Positions 26,377 through 35,751 of a stretch of 64,000 nucleotides of DNA are shown here, piece after piece. Below the pieces are notes generated by a model. That model was not told the DNA's origin, did not search any database, and saw nothing but the letters and a program-made list of their open reading frames with translations. Position 1 is the stretch's first letter. Each line of letters begins with the position of its first letter. The DNA comes from Rhizobium esperanzae (GTDB lineage: Bacteria > Pseudomonadota > Alphaproteobacteria > Rhizobiales > Rhizobiaceae): positions 62,001-126,000 of the forward strand of contig NZ_JACIFY010000017.1 of NCBI RefSeq assembly GCF_014197615.1, in the 5' to 3' direction. Both the position numbers and the translations under genes were made by a program.

Positions 26377-26541
26377 CTGAAGTGTTGTAGCACGCAATTT
26401 GGCAGGCGCAAGGCACCTTCCCGCCTTTGCTTCGCGGATTGGCACGAGGCCGGATGAGACAGTCCTGCGAGCTAATCATGATGGGCTTTGGCGGGCAAGA
26501 GGTACGTGCAGCATTTTCGGCTGCGCGCCGAAGGCAAGCAT

Positions 26542-26572
26542 AAAAACGCGCCCATCCTTTCGAATGGGCGCG
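26542..26572 (-). terminator. terminator after the sugar-binding protein
   Basis: On the minus strand CGCGCCCAT and ATGGGCGCG form a 9-base stem with an 8-base loop followed by TTTTT, 17 bases beyond the stop codon. It probably limits read-through from the transporter genes into the catabolic genes. Confidence 0.88.
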
Positions 26573-26588
26573 CCCTGCAGTCGATGGA

Positions 26589-27536
26589 TCAGAACGGAGA
26601 ATCCGGGAAGTAGAAGTCCTTGGCATTGTCCTTGGTGACGAGCGTCGCATCGAGGATGTAATTGCCGTGGACCGGAACCTGATCGTAAAGTGCTGCCGCA
26701 GTCAGTTCCATTGCCGTGCCGACCATTGCCGGCGGGTAGAGAACGTCGACCGGGATCAGCTTGTCGCCATCCATGACCTTCTTGACCATGTCCTTGGAGC
26801 CGGCGCCGGCGACGACATATTTGATGTCGGTGCGCTTGGCCTGCTCGATCGCCTGCAGAACGCCGACGGCCATGTCGTCGTCCTGGCACCAGACGACGTC
26901 GATCTTCTGGTACTTCGTCAGGTAGTCCTGCATCACCTTGAAGGCATCGTCACGATTCCAGTTGCCGTACTGGCGGTCGAGAACCTTGACCTTCGATCCG
27001 GCGATGCCCTTGTCGAAACCGTCCTGGCGCTGCTGGTCGATCGGGATCGGCAGACCACGGATAATGACGACTTCGGCGTCCGGAGTCTTTTCGGCAATGT
27101 ACTTGCCGGCGACTTCGCCGAGAGCCGGATTGTTGCCTGCGACGTAAAGGTCGCGCACGGAATTGTCGTTGTTGCTCGGCGCGCGGTCGACGAGAGCGAC
27201 GAACTTGCCCTTGCCCTTGACTTCCTTGATGGCGTTGACGAGCGGATCGGGATCCGACGGCAGGATGACGAGGGCGTCGATGCCCTGCGTATCGAGATCC
27301 TGCACGGCGTTTGCCTGGCTGGCGGCATCCGGCGAGGTCTTGACGATGACGCTGAGACCGGGATGTTCGGCCATCAGCAGCTTGGCGACGCGTTCGGCAT
27401 GGAAGACGACGCCCGAGGTCCAGCCGTGGTCGGCGGCCGGGATGGAGACGCCGATGGTGAATTTCTTGTCCTGCGCGTGAGCGGCGCCGGCGAACGTCAC
27501 CGCCGCAACCGCGAGACCCAACATCAATTTCCGCAT
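26589..27536 (-). CDS. CUT2-family sugar ABC transporter, periplasmic binding protein
   Basis: The 315-residue protein has a signal peptide (MRKLMLGLAVAAVTFAGAAH, cleavage at AHA-QD) and a ribose-binding-protein fold: FTIGVSIPAADHGWTSGV, DALVILPSDPDPLVNAI and VVWCQDDDMAVGVLQAIEQ. GGAGGAAATAGC precedes the ATG at 27536. It delivers a monosaccharide or sugar alcohol to the permease encoded just upstream. The ligand cannot be assigned from sequence. Confidence 0.9.
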   Translation of the reverse strand: MRKLMLGLAVAAVTFAGAAHAQDKKFTIGVSIPAADHGWTSGVVFHAERVAKLLMAEHPGLSVIVKTSPDAASQANAVQDLDTQGIDALVILPSDPDPLVNAIKEVKGKGKFVALVDRAPSNNDNSVRDLYVAGNNPALGEVAGKYIAEKTPDAEVVIIRGLPIPIDQQRQDGFDKGIAGSKVKVLDRQYGNWNRDDAFKVMQDYLTKYQKIDVVWCQDDDMAVGVLQAIEQAKRTDIKYVVAGAGSKDMVKKVMDGDKLIPVDVLYPPAMVGTAMELTAAALYDQVPVHGNYILDATLVTKDNAKDFYFPDSPF

Positions 27537-27634
27537 GCTATTTCCTCCCACTGATTTCAGGGACTTGTTCCATCGGGACCGGACGCCCTGTAAACCCGGC
27601 CGAATTGTAAACTGGTCGAATGAAGCCGGTCAGA

Positions 27635-28639
27635 TCATGATTTGCGCACCAGCGAGCGCTGGACGAACATGGCGATGATGATGATCGCCCCCTGAATGGC
27701 CCCGATCAGATATTCGCTGATGAAGTTCGAAAGCAGCATGATGTTGCCGACGAGCTCGAGGATGAAGGCGCCGCAGATCGTGCCCCAGACCCTGCCGGCG
27801 CCGCCCTTCAGCGCCGTCCCGCCGACGACGACGGCGGTGATCGCCTGCAGCTCCCACAGGATGCCTGTGGTTGCCGAGGTCGAGCCGAGACGCGGAACAT
27901 AGAGCAGCACGGCAATGGCGACGCAGAACCCCTGGATGACGAAGGCGATCGTCCGCACGCGGTTGACCGCGATGCCCGAATAGCGGGCGACATCGCTGTT
28001 CGATCCGACAGCAACGACGTGGCGCCCATAGCGGGTGCGATAAAGGATGAAGGCCGCCACCGCCGTCACCGCCAGGATCACCACGATCGGCACCGGCACG
28101 CCGGCGATATTGCCGAAATAGGCGGGGCGATAGAGCGTCTGGATATCGGCGGAGCGCAGGGTGATCGCGCCGCCCTGCGACAGCCATGTCGTCAGGCCGC
28201 GGTAGATGCCCATCGTGCCAAGCGTGGCGATGAAGGGTTCGATCTTGCCCACCGTGGTGATCAGGCCGTTCGCCAGACCGCAAAGTGCACCGGCAACGAT
28301 CGTGAAGACGACCGCGACCGTCAGCATCAAAGCCGGGTTTTCGATGGCGCCCGAATTCATCAACAGGATCATCAGGCTGGCAACGAAAGCCACCATCGAG
28401 CCCACCGACAGGTCGAGGTCACCTGCCGATATCACGAAGGTCGCGCCGACCGCGATGATGGCTATGAAGGCGCTGCGGGTGGCAACGTTGGCAAGGTTGG
28501 TGATGCCGATGAAATTGGGATTGACCAGAGCTCCGACGATCAGAAGCAGCGCCAGGGCGACGAAAGGCGCGACCGCACGCAGATCGACATCCCGCCAGGA
28601 TCGGCGCCGGATTTCCCTGGTCTCCTCGTTGACACTCAT
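27635..28639 (-). CDS. CUT2-family sugar ABC transporter, permease
   Basis: The 334-residue protein has eight to ten transmembrane helices and RbsC-type signatures: FVISAGDLDLSVGSMVAF, GRHVVAVGSNSDVARYSGI and AITAVVVGGTALKGGAGRVW. The start at 28639 was preferred over a longer in-frame extension; GGGAGG lies upstream. It forms the membrane channel of the transporter with the ATPase 78 bases upstream. Confidence 0.9.
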   Translation of the reverse strand: MSVNEETREIRRRSWRDVDLRAVAPFVALALLLIVGALVNPNFIGITNLANVATRSAFIAIIAVGATFVISAGDLDLSVGSMVAFVASLMILLMNSGAIENPALMLTVAVVFTIVAGALCGLANGLITTVGKIEPFIATLGTMGIYRGLTTWLSQGGAITLRSADIQTLYRPAYFGNIAGVPVPIVVILAVTAVAAFILYRTRYGRHVVAVGSNSDVARYSGIAVNRVRTIAFVIQGFCVAIAVLLYVPRLGSTSATTGILWELQAITAVVVGGTALKGGAGRVWGTICGAFILELVGNIMLLSNFISEYLIGAIQGAIIIIAMFVQRSLVRKS

Positions 28640-28717
28640 ATCCAAAACCAACCTCCCGTCGCATATTTTCTGGGCATCTTGTCTGTCGTCCTGATCGGCG
28701 AAGCCCTGCTTCAACCC

Positions 28718-30247
28718 TCAGGCAGCCGCCTTTTTCTTGAGCCCGGCGGCGTAACGCATGATTTCCTGCTCGGAAATCTCGTCTCCTTCGAGCACGCCGA
28801 CGATATGTCCTTCGCGCATCACCACCACTCGGGTGCAGAGGCCGATGACTTCAGGCATCTCCGACGAGACGACGATGATCGACCGGCCGTCCCGGGCGAG
28901 CGCCGAGATGAAATGATAGATCTGCTGCTTGGTGCCGACATCGATGCCGCGCGTCGGTTCGTCGATGATGATGATGTCGGGCTCGGTCTCCATGACCTTG
29001 GCCAGCAGCAGCTTCTGCTGGTTTCCGCCGGACATGCGGCCGGCAATGATATTGCCGTCGCGAACCCTGATGTCGAAACGGCGTTTGGCCTTCGCCAGTG
29101 CAGCCGCCTCGCTGGCTGGGCTGAGATAGCCGTGGCGGCCGTGCCTTTCGAGGGATTGCAGCGTCAGATTGGCCACCATGCCGGAGCGCAGCAGCAGCCC
29201 CTTCGACTTGCGGTCCTTGGTCATGTAGGCGAGACCGCTGCGATTGGCGGCATGCACGTCGCCTGAAGGAACCGTTTCGCCCTTGATCACCACCTCGCCG
29301 TGAAGACGGCTTCGCAAGCCGGCGATCGCTTCCATCAGCTCGGTACGGCCGGAACCGATCATGCCGGAGAAGCCGATGATCTCGCCCTTGCGCACCTCGA
29401 AGCTCGCATCCTTCACATAGCCCGTCGACACCGAGGCAACGCGGAGAACGACCTCCTCATCCACGTCAGGTTCGACCTTGGCGGGATAGAGGCTGGAAAG
29501 TTCGCGGCCGACCATCAGCTGCGCGATCGATTCCCCATCCAGAATGGAGGTCGGCGACGTCTTGATCCACTGGCCGTCGCGCAAAACCGTCACCCGATCG
29601 GTCAATTCCATGACCTCGTCGAGTTTATGGGAGACGAAGACGAAGCTCGTGCCCTGGTCGCGAAGCTTGCGGACCTGCTTGAAGAGCATATTGGTCTCTT
29701 CCCGCGACAGCACTGCGGTCGGCTCATCCATGAACACGACCCGCGCATCACGGCTGATCGCCTTGGCGATTTCGACCATCTGCTTGTCGGCGATGGAAAG
29801 CGTGCTGATCAGCGCATTCTCATCGACATGCGAACCGAGCACATCGAGAACCTTGCGCGTCTCCGAGCGCATATATTTACGGTCGAGCACGCCGAAACGC
29901 GTGACTTCGCGCCCGAGAAACAGGCTCTCCGTCACCGTCAGATGGTCGGCAAGATTGAATTCCTGATGGATGATGACAATGCCGAGCGCTTCGGCGGCGC
30001 CATTGGGCGGCAGCACGACAGGCTTGCCATCGAGCACAATCTCGCCGGATGTCGGCTGTTCGAAGCCTGATAATACCTTGACGAGCGTGGACTTGCCGGC
30101 GCCGTTCTCACCCATGAGGGCGTGGATTTCGCCGGCACGGAGATCGAAATTGACACTGAAAAGCACCTGCACGCCGCTGAAGGATTTGCATATGCGCCTG
30201 GCGGACAGCACCACAGGTGCGGTGTCGGCGATCTCCATGGTCATCAT
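28718..30247 (-). CDS. CUT2-family sugar ABC transporter, double ATPase
   Basis: The 509-residue protein has two ABC domains, as in RbsA/XylG. Domain one has Walker A GENGAGKST and Walker B VVFMDEPTAVL; domain two has a degenerate P loop (GMIGSGRTELM), signature SGGNQQK and IIIIDEPTRGID. The ATG at 30247 follows GGGGGAGGGC; an in-frame extension to 30646 is not family-like. It is divergent from the LacI gene and shares its operator region. Confidence 0.92.
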   Translation of the reverse strand: MMTMEIADTAPVVLSARRICKSFSGVQVLFSVNFDLRAGEIHALMGENGAGKSTLVKVLSGFEQPTSGEIVLDGKPVVLPPNGAAEALGIVIIHQEFNLADHLTVTESLFLGREVTRFGVLDRKYMRSETRKVLDVLGSHVDENALISTLSIADKQMVEIAKAISRDARVVFMDEPTAVLSREETNMLFKQVRKLRDQGTSFVFVSHKLDEVMELTDRVTVLRDGQWIKTSPTSILDGESIAQLMVGRELSSLYPAKVEPDVDEEVVLRVASVSTGYVKDASFEVRKGEIIGFSGMIGSGRTELMEAIAGLRSRLHGEVVIKGETVPSGDVHAANRSGLAYMTKDRKSKGLLLRSGMVANLTLQSLERHGRHGYLSPASEAAALAKAKRRFDIRVRDGNIIAGRMSGGNQQKLLLAKVMETEPDIIIIDEPTRGIDVGTKQQIYHFISALARDGRSIIVVSSEMPEVIGLCTRVVVMREGHIVGVLEGDEISEQEIMRYAAGLKKKAAA

Positions 30248-30374
30248 GCCCTCCCCCTGGAGCGCCGCGCCACCGGCAACCTCCATCACCTGAACTAGCG
30301 CACATTTTCCTTCTGAAAACCGCCTTAGGTCTTCAAGCGGCGTGCATATGCGGCTCCCGTCCGCTTCGAGCCTT

Positions 30375-30411
30375 ATGTAAACCTTTACATCATGCATGTA
30401 AAGGTTTACAT
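30375..30411. promoter_or_regulatory. double LacI-type operator, mirror-image pair
   Basis: ATGTAAACCTTTACAT (30375-30390) and ATGTAAAGGTTTACAT (30396-30411) are separated by CATGC. Each is a 7-base inverted repeat with a two-base centre, and the second copy is the exact reverse complement of the first. It lies 128 bases before the ABC ATPase start and 93 before the LacI GTG start. It probably controls both directions. Confidence 0.85.
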
Positions 30412-30503
30412 CGTGGATTAACACAGATGAGTTGAAGCTTGCCTTTGACCTCTCGGCAAGTCTGTGTAGTGTCGCGGCGAAGACAGCCTTAAGGCAGAGC
30501 CCA

Positions 30504-31535
30504 GTGTCGAATTCCACGCCCGCAACCATCGAAGACGTCGCCCGGATCGCCGAGGTCTCCATCGCGACGGTTTCGCGGGCGATCCACACGCCCGAGAAGG
30601 TCGCCAACTCGACGCGGCTCAAGGTCAACCAGGCGATCGCCGTCACCGGTTATACGACCAATGCCATGGCCCGCAGCCTGAGGCTCGGCCGCTCCAACAT
30701 GATCCTTGTGGTGGCGCCCGATATCGGCGACCCGAATTTCTCCAACATCCTTGTCGGCCTGGAGAATGAGGCGCGCGCCCACGGCTACGGCGTCCTGATC
30801 GGCCACACGCAGAACGATGCCCAGCGCGGGCTGGAATATCTGAAATTCTTCAACTCCAACCAGGCTGCCGGATTGATCCTCTTCACCGGCATCCTGCCCT
30901 TCGGCCATCAGACCATGACCGCGCGGCTGCCGCCGAGCGTCGGCGTTTTCGAGCCCGTTTTCAACGGCGGCATTCCCTATGTCGGCGTCGACGATACCGA
31001 GGGGGCGCGAAAGGCGGTGGACCTGCTGCTGGCCGAAGGACATCGCAAGATCGCCTTCATCGGCGATTCACGCACCCGGCTTGCCTTTATCCGGCGCCGC
31101 ATGGGATATGATGCCGGGCTCGATGCGGCCGGCATTCCGCCCGATTTGCGGATCGTGCTCGAAGGCGACGGCACGATTGAAAGCGGCCGGCATGCGGTCG
31201 AACAGCTTTTCATGCGCGATACGCTTCCCACGGCCTTCATGTGCGTAAACGACCAGACGGCGATCGGCGTCATGATCGGGCTGGGCGCGCGCGGCTACGA
31301 CATTCCGCGCGATTTCTCGGTGACGGGTTTCGACGACGTGCCGCAGGCCGTCTTCATATCGCCGGCGCTGACGACGATCCGCCAGCCGCGAACGGCGATC
31401 GGCAAGCAGGCGATGGCGCTCTTGCTGGAACTCCTGTCCGACGGCCGCCCGTCCGAGACGGAAATCCTGCTGCGGCCGGATCTGGTCGTTCGAAATTCCG
31501 TCTCCGCGCCGTCGCGCAGTTGGTTGAAGCGCTGA
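30504..31535 (+). CDS. LacI family transcriptional regulator of the ABC sugar locus
   Basis: The 343-residue protein has a LacI helix-turn-helix with hinge (TIEDVARIAEVSIATVSRAI) and a sugar-binding effector domain (FVSHK is absent; VTGFDDVPQA and LTTIRQPR are the typical C-terminal motifs). The GTG at 30504, with AAGG nine bases upstream, places the HTH at the normal distance from the N-terminus; an ATG at 30432 would add 24 unrelated residues. It likely represses the divergent transporter operon and itself through the double operator. Confidence 0.9.
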   Translation: MSNSTPATIEDVARIAEVSIATVSRAIHTPEKVANSTRLKVNQAIAVTGYTTNAMARSLRLGRSNMILVVAPDIGDPNFSNILVGLENEARAHGYGVLIGHTQNDAQRGLEYLKFFNSNQAAGLILFTGILPFGHQTMTARLPPSVGVFEPVFNGGIPYVGVDDTEGARKAVDLLLAEGHRKIAFIGDSRTRLAFIRRRMGYDAGLDAAGIPPDLRIVLEGDGTIESGRHAVEQLFMRDTLPTAFMCVNDQTAIGVMIGLGARGYDIPRDFSVTGFDDVPQAVFISPALTTIRQPRTAIGKQAMALLLELLSDGRPSETEILLRPDLVVRNSVSAPSRSWLKR

Positions 31536-31564
31536 ACGGAAATGGAATAGCCGGCTACAAAAAT

Positions 31565-31595
31565 GGCGCCGGCGACCATTGGCCGCCGGCGCGCC
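31565..31595. terminator. stem-loop between convergent LacI and xylA genes
   Basis: GGCGCCGGCG and CGCCGGCGC pair around a 9-base loop, between the stops of two convergent genes. AAAA precedes it, giving a short T tract on the minus strand only. Confidence 0.6.
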
Positions 31596-31598
31596 TTA

Positions 31599-32909
31599 TC
31601 AGACGTAACGGTTGACGACGTTTTCGAGCAGTTCCTGCTTGCCGGATCTCGGCTGCGGATTGACGTCTTTGGTCTCGACCCAGCTGGTGATCTCATCCAG
31701 CGAGTATTCGCCGCGGAAGAGCTTCTGGGCCTCGGCCGATTCCCAGCCGGCGTAACGATCGGCGAGCGGCTGCGACAGAGCCTTGTCCTCGATCATCCTG
31801 GCAGCGGCCTTCAGCCCGCGGGCGCAGCAATCCATGCCGCCGATATGGCCGATCAGCAGATCCGCCGGATCGAGCGACTGGCGGCGCAGCTTGGCGTCGA
31901 AGTTGGTGCCGCCGGTCTTGAAGCCGCCGCCCGCCAGAACGTGGTAATAGGCGAGCGCCATTTCCGGAACATTGTTCGGGAACTGGTCCGTATCCCAACC
32001 GGACTGGTAGTCGTTGCGGTTCATGTCGATAGAGCCGAAGATGCCGAGCGCATTGGCAAGCGCCAGCTCGTGCTCGAAGGAATGGCCGGCAAGGATCGCA
32101 TGGCCCTGCTCGATATTGACCTTCACCTCGTTTTCGAGACCGTGCTTCTTGAGGAAACCGTAAACGGTCGCAACGTCGTAATCATACTGATGCTTGGTCG
32201 GCTCCTGCGGCTTCGGCTCGATCAGGATGGTCCCCTTGTAGCCGATCTTGTGCTTGTATTCGACGACGAGGTTGAGGAAGCGCCCGAGCTGGTCGAGCTC
32301 GCGGCCGATATCGGTGTTGAGCAGGGTTTCATAGCCTTCGCGGCCGCCCCAAAGCACGTAGTTCTCGCCACCGAGCTTCTGCGTGGCGTCGATGCAGGTC
32401 TTGACCGTCGCAGCAGCGAAAGCAAAGACATCCGGATCCGGATTGGTGGCTGCACCCGACATATAGCGGCGGTGCGAAAACAGGTTCGCCGTGCCCCAGA
32501 GCAGCTTGGTGCCGGTAGCGGCCTGCTTTTCGGCGAAATAATCGACGATCTCGTTCAGGTTCCTGGTGTTCTCGGCAAAATTCTTGCCTTCCGGACGTAC
32601 GTCGGCGTCATGGAAGCAGTAATAGGGCGCACCCAGCAGCGAGAAGAATTCGAAAGCGACGTCGGCCTTCAGCTTGGCAGCCTTCATCGTGTCTTCGAAC
32701 CAGGGACGCAGGAAGGTCTGGCCGCCGAAGGGGTCGCCGCCCGGCCAGGTGAAGGTGTGCCAATAGGCCACCGCAAAGCGCAGATGGTCTTCCATACGCT
32801 TGCCGAGAACGATCTCGTCCGGCTGGTAATAGCGGAAGGCCAGCGGATTGGTGCTGTCGGGGCCTTCATATTTGATCTTCTGAATATCGCCGAAAAATCC
32901 GGTGCTCAT
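31599..32909 (-). CDS. xylA: xylose isomerase
   Basis: The 436-residue protein is a full-length class II xylose isomerase: [22 protein letters not shown] (catalytic His/Asp), [17 protein letters not shown] (metal Glu), GHSFEHE and GSIDMNRND. It converts D-xylose to D-xylulose. AAGGAG precedes the ATG at 32909. It follows xylB on the same strand across a repeat block, and the two share the LacI regulator upstream. Confidence 0.96.
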   Translation of the reverse strand: MSTGFFGDIQKIKYEGPDSTNPLAFRYYQPDEIVLGKRMEDHLRFAVAYWHTFTWPGGDPFGGQTFLRPWFEDTMKAAKLKADVAFEFFSLLGAPYYCFHDADVRPEGKNFAENTRNLNEIVDYFAEKQAATGTKLLWGTANLFSHRRYMSGAATNPDPDVFAFAAATVKTCIDATQKLGGENYVLWGGREGYETLLNTDIGRELDQLGRFLNLVVEYKHKIGYKGTILIEPKPQEPTKHQYDYDVATVYGFLKKHGLENEVKVNIEQGHAILAGHSFEHELALANALGIFGSIDMNRNDYQSGWDTDQFPNNVPEMALAYYHVLAGGGFKTGGTNFDAKLRRQSLDPADLLIGHIGGMDCCARGLKAAARMIEDKALSQPLADRYAGWESAEAQKLFRGEYSLDEITSWVETKDVNPQPRSGKQELLENVVNRYV

Positions 32910-32958
32910 GTTGGGGTCTCCTTGGGTTCGCAATTCAGTCTTATCGTCCGCGCCATCC

Positions 32959-33030
32959 AGCCCCCTCATCCGACCCTTCGGGCCACCTTCTCCCCAGCGG
33001 GGGAAGGTGCCGGCAGGCGGATGAGGGGGG
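32959..33030. repeat. RIME-like palindromic repeat between xylB and xylA
   Basis: CCCCCTCATCCG and CGGATGAGGGGG flank CCCTTCGGG and a CCTTCTCCCC/GGGGAAGG stem, the same parts as at 25125-25278. It lies in the 137-base gap between xylB and xylA and would fold into a strong hairpin in their joint transcript. Confidence 0.8.
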
Positions 33031-33046
33031 CCGCCAGCTCCAGGTC

Positions 33047-34501
33047 TCAATGCGCCAGCGACTTGATCGCCGGATAAAGTGCGCGGTAGCGCTTGTAGGC
33101 ATCCTCGTAAGCGCCGCTCTGCGCCGATACCGGCTCGATCGTGCCTGATGTCACCGGCGGCGTGCAGACAGCGATCGGATCCGCACCCGTTGCCGCGATC
33201 AGGCCGAGACGGGCCGCACCGAAGGCCGCGCCGAAATCGCCATCGGCAGGCAGATCGACCGGAACGCCGAGCGCAGTGGCAATCGACGCCAGCCAGTAAT
33301 GCGAGCGCGAACCGCCGCCGATCGCCGTGACGCGGGAGATGCCGGTGCCGGCCGAGCGCAGCGCTTCGAGATTGTCGCGGATGGCAAAGGCCACGCCTTC
33401 GAGCACCGCCTGGGTGAGCACGGCACGGCTGCTTTCATGTTCGAGGCCGATAAAGGCGCCGCGGATGACCGCATCGTTGTGCGGCGTGCGCTCACCGGAG
33501 AGATAGGGCAGGAAGGTGACGCCTGTAGGCGTCTTCAGCGTCTCGCCGAGTTCGCCGGTGAGATCGGCAGCCGACTTGCCGGTCACGCCGGAATGCCAGT
33601 TGAGCGCATCGGTGGCCGACAGGATGACGCCCATCTGGTGCCAGGTATTCGGCAATGCGTGACAGAAGGCGTGCACGGCGCTTTCCGGCTTCGGCAGATA
33701 GGAGCCGTTGGCGGCAAAGAGAACACCTGACGTGCCGAGCGAGACGAAGGCGGCACCGTCGCTGACCGTACCCATGCCGCAGGCCGACGCCGCATTGTCG
33801 CCGGCGCCGCCGGCAACGACGACATTGCCGGATATGCCCCATTGCGCCGCCAGTTCGGGCCGCAGCTTACCGGCCTGCTCCGTGCCTTCGACAAGCGCCG
33901 GCATCTGCTCCTCGGAAAGATCGGTGGCGGCAAGCAGTTCGGACGACCAGGCGCGTTTGCCGGTATCGAGCCACGAGGTCCCGGCCGAATCCGACATTTC
34001 GGAGATATATTCGCCGGTCAGCCAGAGACGCAGATAGTCCTTCGGCAGCAGCACCTTGGCGATCTTGGCGAAGATATCTGGCTCATGCTTCTTGACCCAG
34101 GCGAGTTTCGGCGCCGTGAAGCCGGGGAAGACGATGTTGCCGGTAAGGGCACGGAAACGCGGATCGGCATCGAGGGCGGCCGCCTCGACATGGCTGCGCG
34201 TGTCGTTCCAGAGGATGCAGGGACGCAGCACCTTGTCGCTGGCATCGATCAGCGTTGCGCCGTGCATCTGGCCGGAAAGGCCGATGCCCTTGACTGCGGC
34301 AAGCTCTTTCGGATGTTTTGCCTTGAGGCCTGCAACGGCCTCCTCGGCGGCACGCACCCAGTGGGCCGGCTCCTGCTCCGACCAACCGGAATGCGGACGC
34401 GAAACGTCGAGCGAACCGTTGGCCGAGCCGACGATCGTCTGATCGCCGTCGATCAGCATCGCCTTGACGCCGGAGGTTCCGAGATCGAGACCGAGATACA
34501 T
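33047..34501 (-). CDS. xylB: xylulokinase
   Basis: The 484-residue FGGY-family kinase has the N-terminal phosphate loop [17 protein letters not shown], the substrate segment [24 protein letters not shown] and the ATP-binding [10 protein letters not shown] near the C-terminus. It phosphorylates D-xylulose for the pentose phosphate pathway. AAAGGAG precedes the ATG. It starts 18 bases after the LacI gene and is probably cotranscribed with it. Confidence 0.95.
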   Translation of the reverse strand: MYLGLDLGTSGVKAMLIDGDQTIVGSANGSLDVSRPHSGWSEQEPAHWVRAAEEAVAGLKAKHPKELAAVKGIGLSGQMHGATLIDASDKVLRPCILWNDTRSHVEAAALDADPRFRALTGNIVFPGFTAPKLAWVKKHEPDIFAKIAKVLLPKDYLRLWLTGEYISEMSDSAGTSWLDTGKRAWSSELLAATDLSEEQMPALVEGTEQAGKLRPELAAQWGISGNVVVAGGAGDNAASACGMGTVSDGAAFVSLGTSGVLFAANGSYLPKPESAVHAFCHALPNTWHQMGVILSATDALNWHSGVTGKSAADLTGELGETLKTPTGVTFLPYLSGERTPHNDAVIRGAFIGLEHESSRAVLTQAVLEGVAFAIRDNLEALRSAGTGISRVTAIGGGSRSHYWLASIATALGVPVDLPADGDFGAAFGAARLGLIAATGADPIAVCTPPVTSGTIEPVSAQSGAYEDAYKRYRALYPAIKSLAH

Positions 34502-34519
34502 GGGTATGCTCCTTTGCCG

Positions 34520-35545
34520 TTACGGCAGATTGTCTTTCAGGAATATGTCGAGGCGGATGCGCTCCTGCGCTTCGATGACGGCAAGCCCGTCCGCCTTGGC
34601 TTTCAGCACGCGGATGGCGCTGCGCACCTCATGACCGGCATCCTGGTTGAGGATCGCATCGATCGTGCCGTCGAGGAGCGCCGCACGCGTATGGACAGTC
34701 AGTTCGTGGGCGACCACGGTCAGCGTCCGGTCGACGGACTTCTCTTTCAATGCCCGGATCAGGCCGCGATTGCCGGCGCCGAGACTGTAGACACCGACGA
34801 TGCCGGCATTGTGGGAAAGCGCATCAGTGACGAGCCTATGGGCGACCTCGGGGTCGTCGCGACCTTCGAGAACCGGCAGGATCGTCAGATCGGGAAATTC
34901 CTCGGCCATGACGGAGGTGAAACCCTCCAGCCGCTCGCGATGGTCGCGCACCAGCATGGAGCCGGCAAGAACGGCGATTTCACCTTTTCGGGCGCCGAGA
35001 AACCGGCCGAGCAGCCGGGCGGCCGTACGACCGGCCGCAATGTTGTCGATGCCGGCATAGTGATGGCGCAGCGACCCCGTCAGATCGGAAACCAGGGTGA
35101 CGATCGGAAATCCCGCCCGCACCAGCCTGTCGACGACATCGCGCACCTCAGGCGCATCGGTCGCGACCATCGCTATGCCGCAACGTTTCTCCTGGGAAAG
35201 CCCTTCAAGCACCGAGACGAGCGCCGGAGGGTCGAAGGCGGATACTTCGATGGTACGGATATCGGTGCGCTCGGCCGACGAACGGAGGATCGCCTGCCGG
35301 ATCTCGGCATTGAGTCCGTGCATGAAGGAATTGTCGCTGGCCGGCAGGATGAAGACCAGAGGATAGGTGCGTCCCTTGGCGAGATTGGCGGCGGCGACAT
35401 CTCTGATATAACCAAGCTGACGGATCGCGTTCTCGACCTTCTCCCGCGTGACGTGACGCACACCGGGACGCTGGTTGAGAACCCGGTCGACAGTCGCGAG
35501 ACTGACACCGGCGGCAGCGGCGATATCGTGAACTGTTGGTCTCAT
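34520..35545 (-). CDS. LacI family regulator of the xyl genes
   Basis: The 341-residue protein has HTH TVHDIAAAAGVSLATVDRVL; the DRVLN variant replaces the common SRVLN. The effector domain is of the pentose type (LVFILPASDNSFMHGLNAEI, VVAHELTVHTRAAL). Two ATGs at 35548 and 35545 follow AGGAGG; the second has better spacing. As the first gene of the xylB-xylA group, with a palindrome 31 bases upstream, it is likely autoregulated and the xylose switch. Confidence 0.88.
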   Translation of the reverse strand: MRPTVHDIAAAAGVSLATVDRVLNQRPGVRHVTREKVENAIRQLGYIRDVAAANLAKGRTYPLVFILPASDNSFMHGLNAEIRQAILRSSAERTDIRTIEVSAFDPPALVSVLEGLSQEKRCGIAMVATDAPEVRDVVDRLVRAGFPIVTLVSDLTGSLRHHYAGIDNIAAGRTAARLLGRFLGARKGEIAVLAGSMLVRDHRERLEGFTSVMAEEFPDLTILPVLEGRDDPEVAHRLVTDALSHNAGIVGVYSLGAGNRGLIRALKEKSVDRTLTVVAHELTVHTRAALLDGTIDAILNQDAGHEVRSAIRVLKAKADGLAVIEAQERIRLDIFLKDNLP

Positions 35546-35576
35546 CATTCCTCCTGACGAGACCCTTAGCGCCAAA

Positions 35577-35596
35577 TTTGATGTACGTAAATCAAA
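35577..35596. promoter_or_regulatory. near-perfect palindromic operator before the xyl regulator
   Basis: TTTGATGTACGTAAATCAAA is a 20-base palindrome with one mismatched pair and a central TACGTA. It lies 31 bases upstream of the LacI ATG and is the probable binding site of that regulator. Confidence 0.7.
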
Positions 35597-35704
35597 AAAT
35601 CGAACAGGCCGGTTTCCTTGTCGATTTTCCGGCATCGATCGCCCGATTCGGGTGATCGGCCGGCGATCATCTGTCTGATGGCACGGAAGCTGGAAAACCG
35701 CAAC

Positions 35705-35730
35705 AAAAAGGCCCTCCGGAGAGGGCCTTT
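35705..35730 (-). terminator. terminator of the efflux operon
   Basis: GGCCCTC and GAGGGCC pair with a four-base loop; on the minus strand the stem is followed by TTTTTG. It lies about 20 bases beyond the emrB-type stop. Confidence 0.9.
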
Positions 35731-35751
35731 CAAGGGGCGGCAGGCCGGAGG

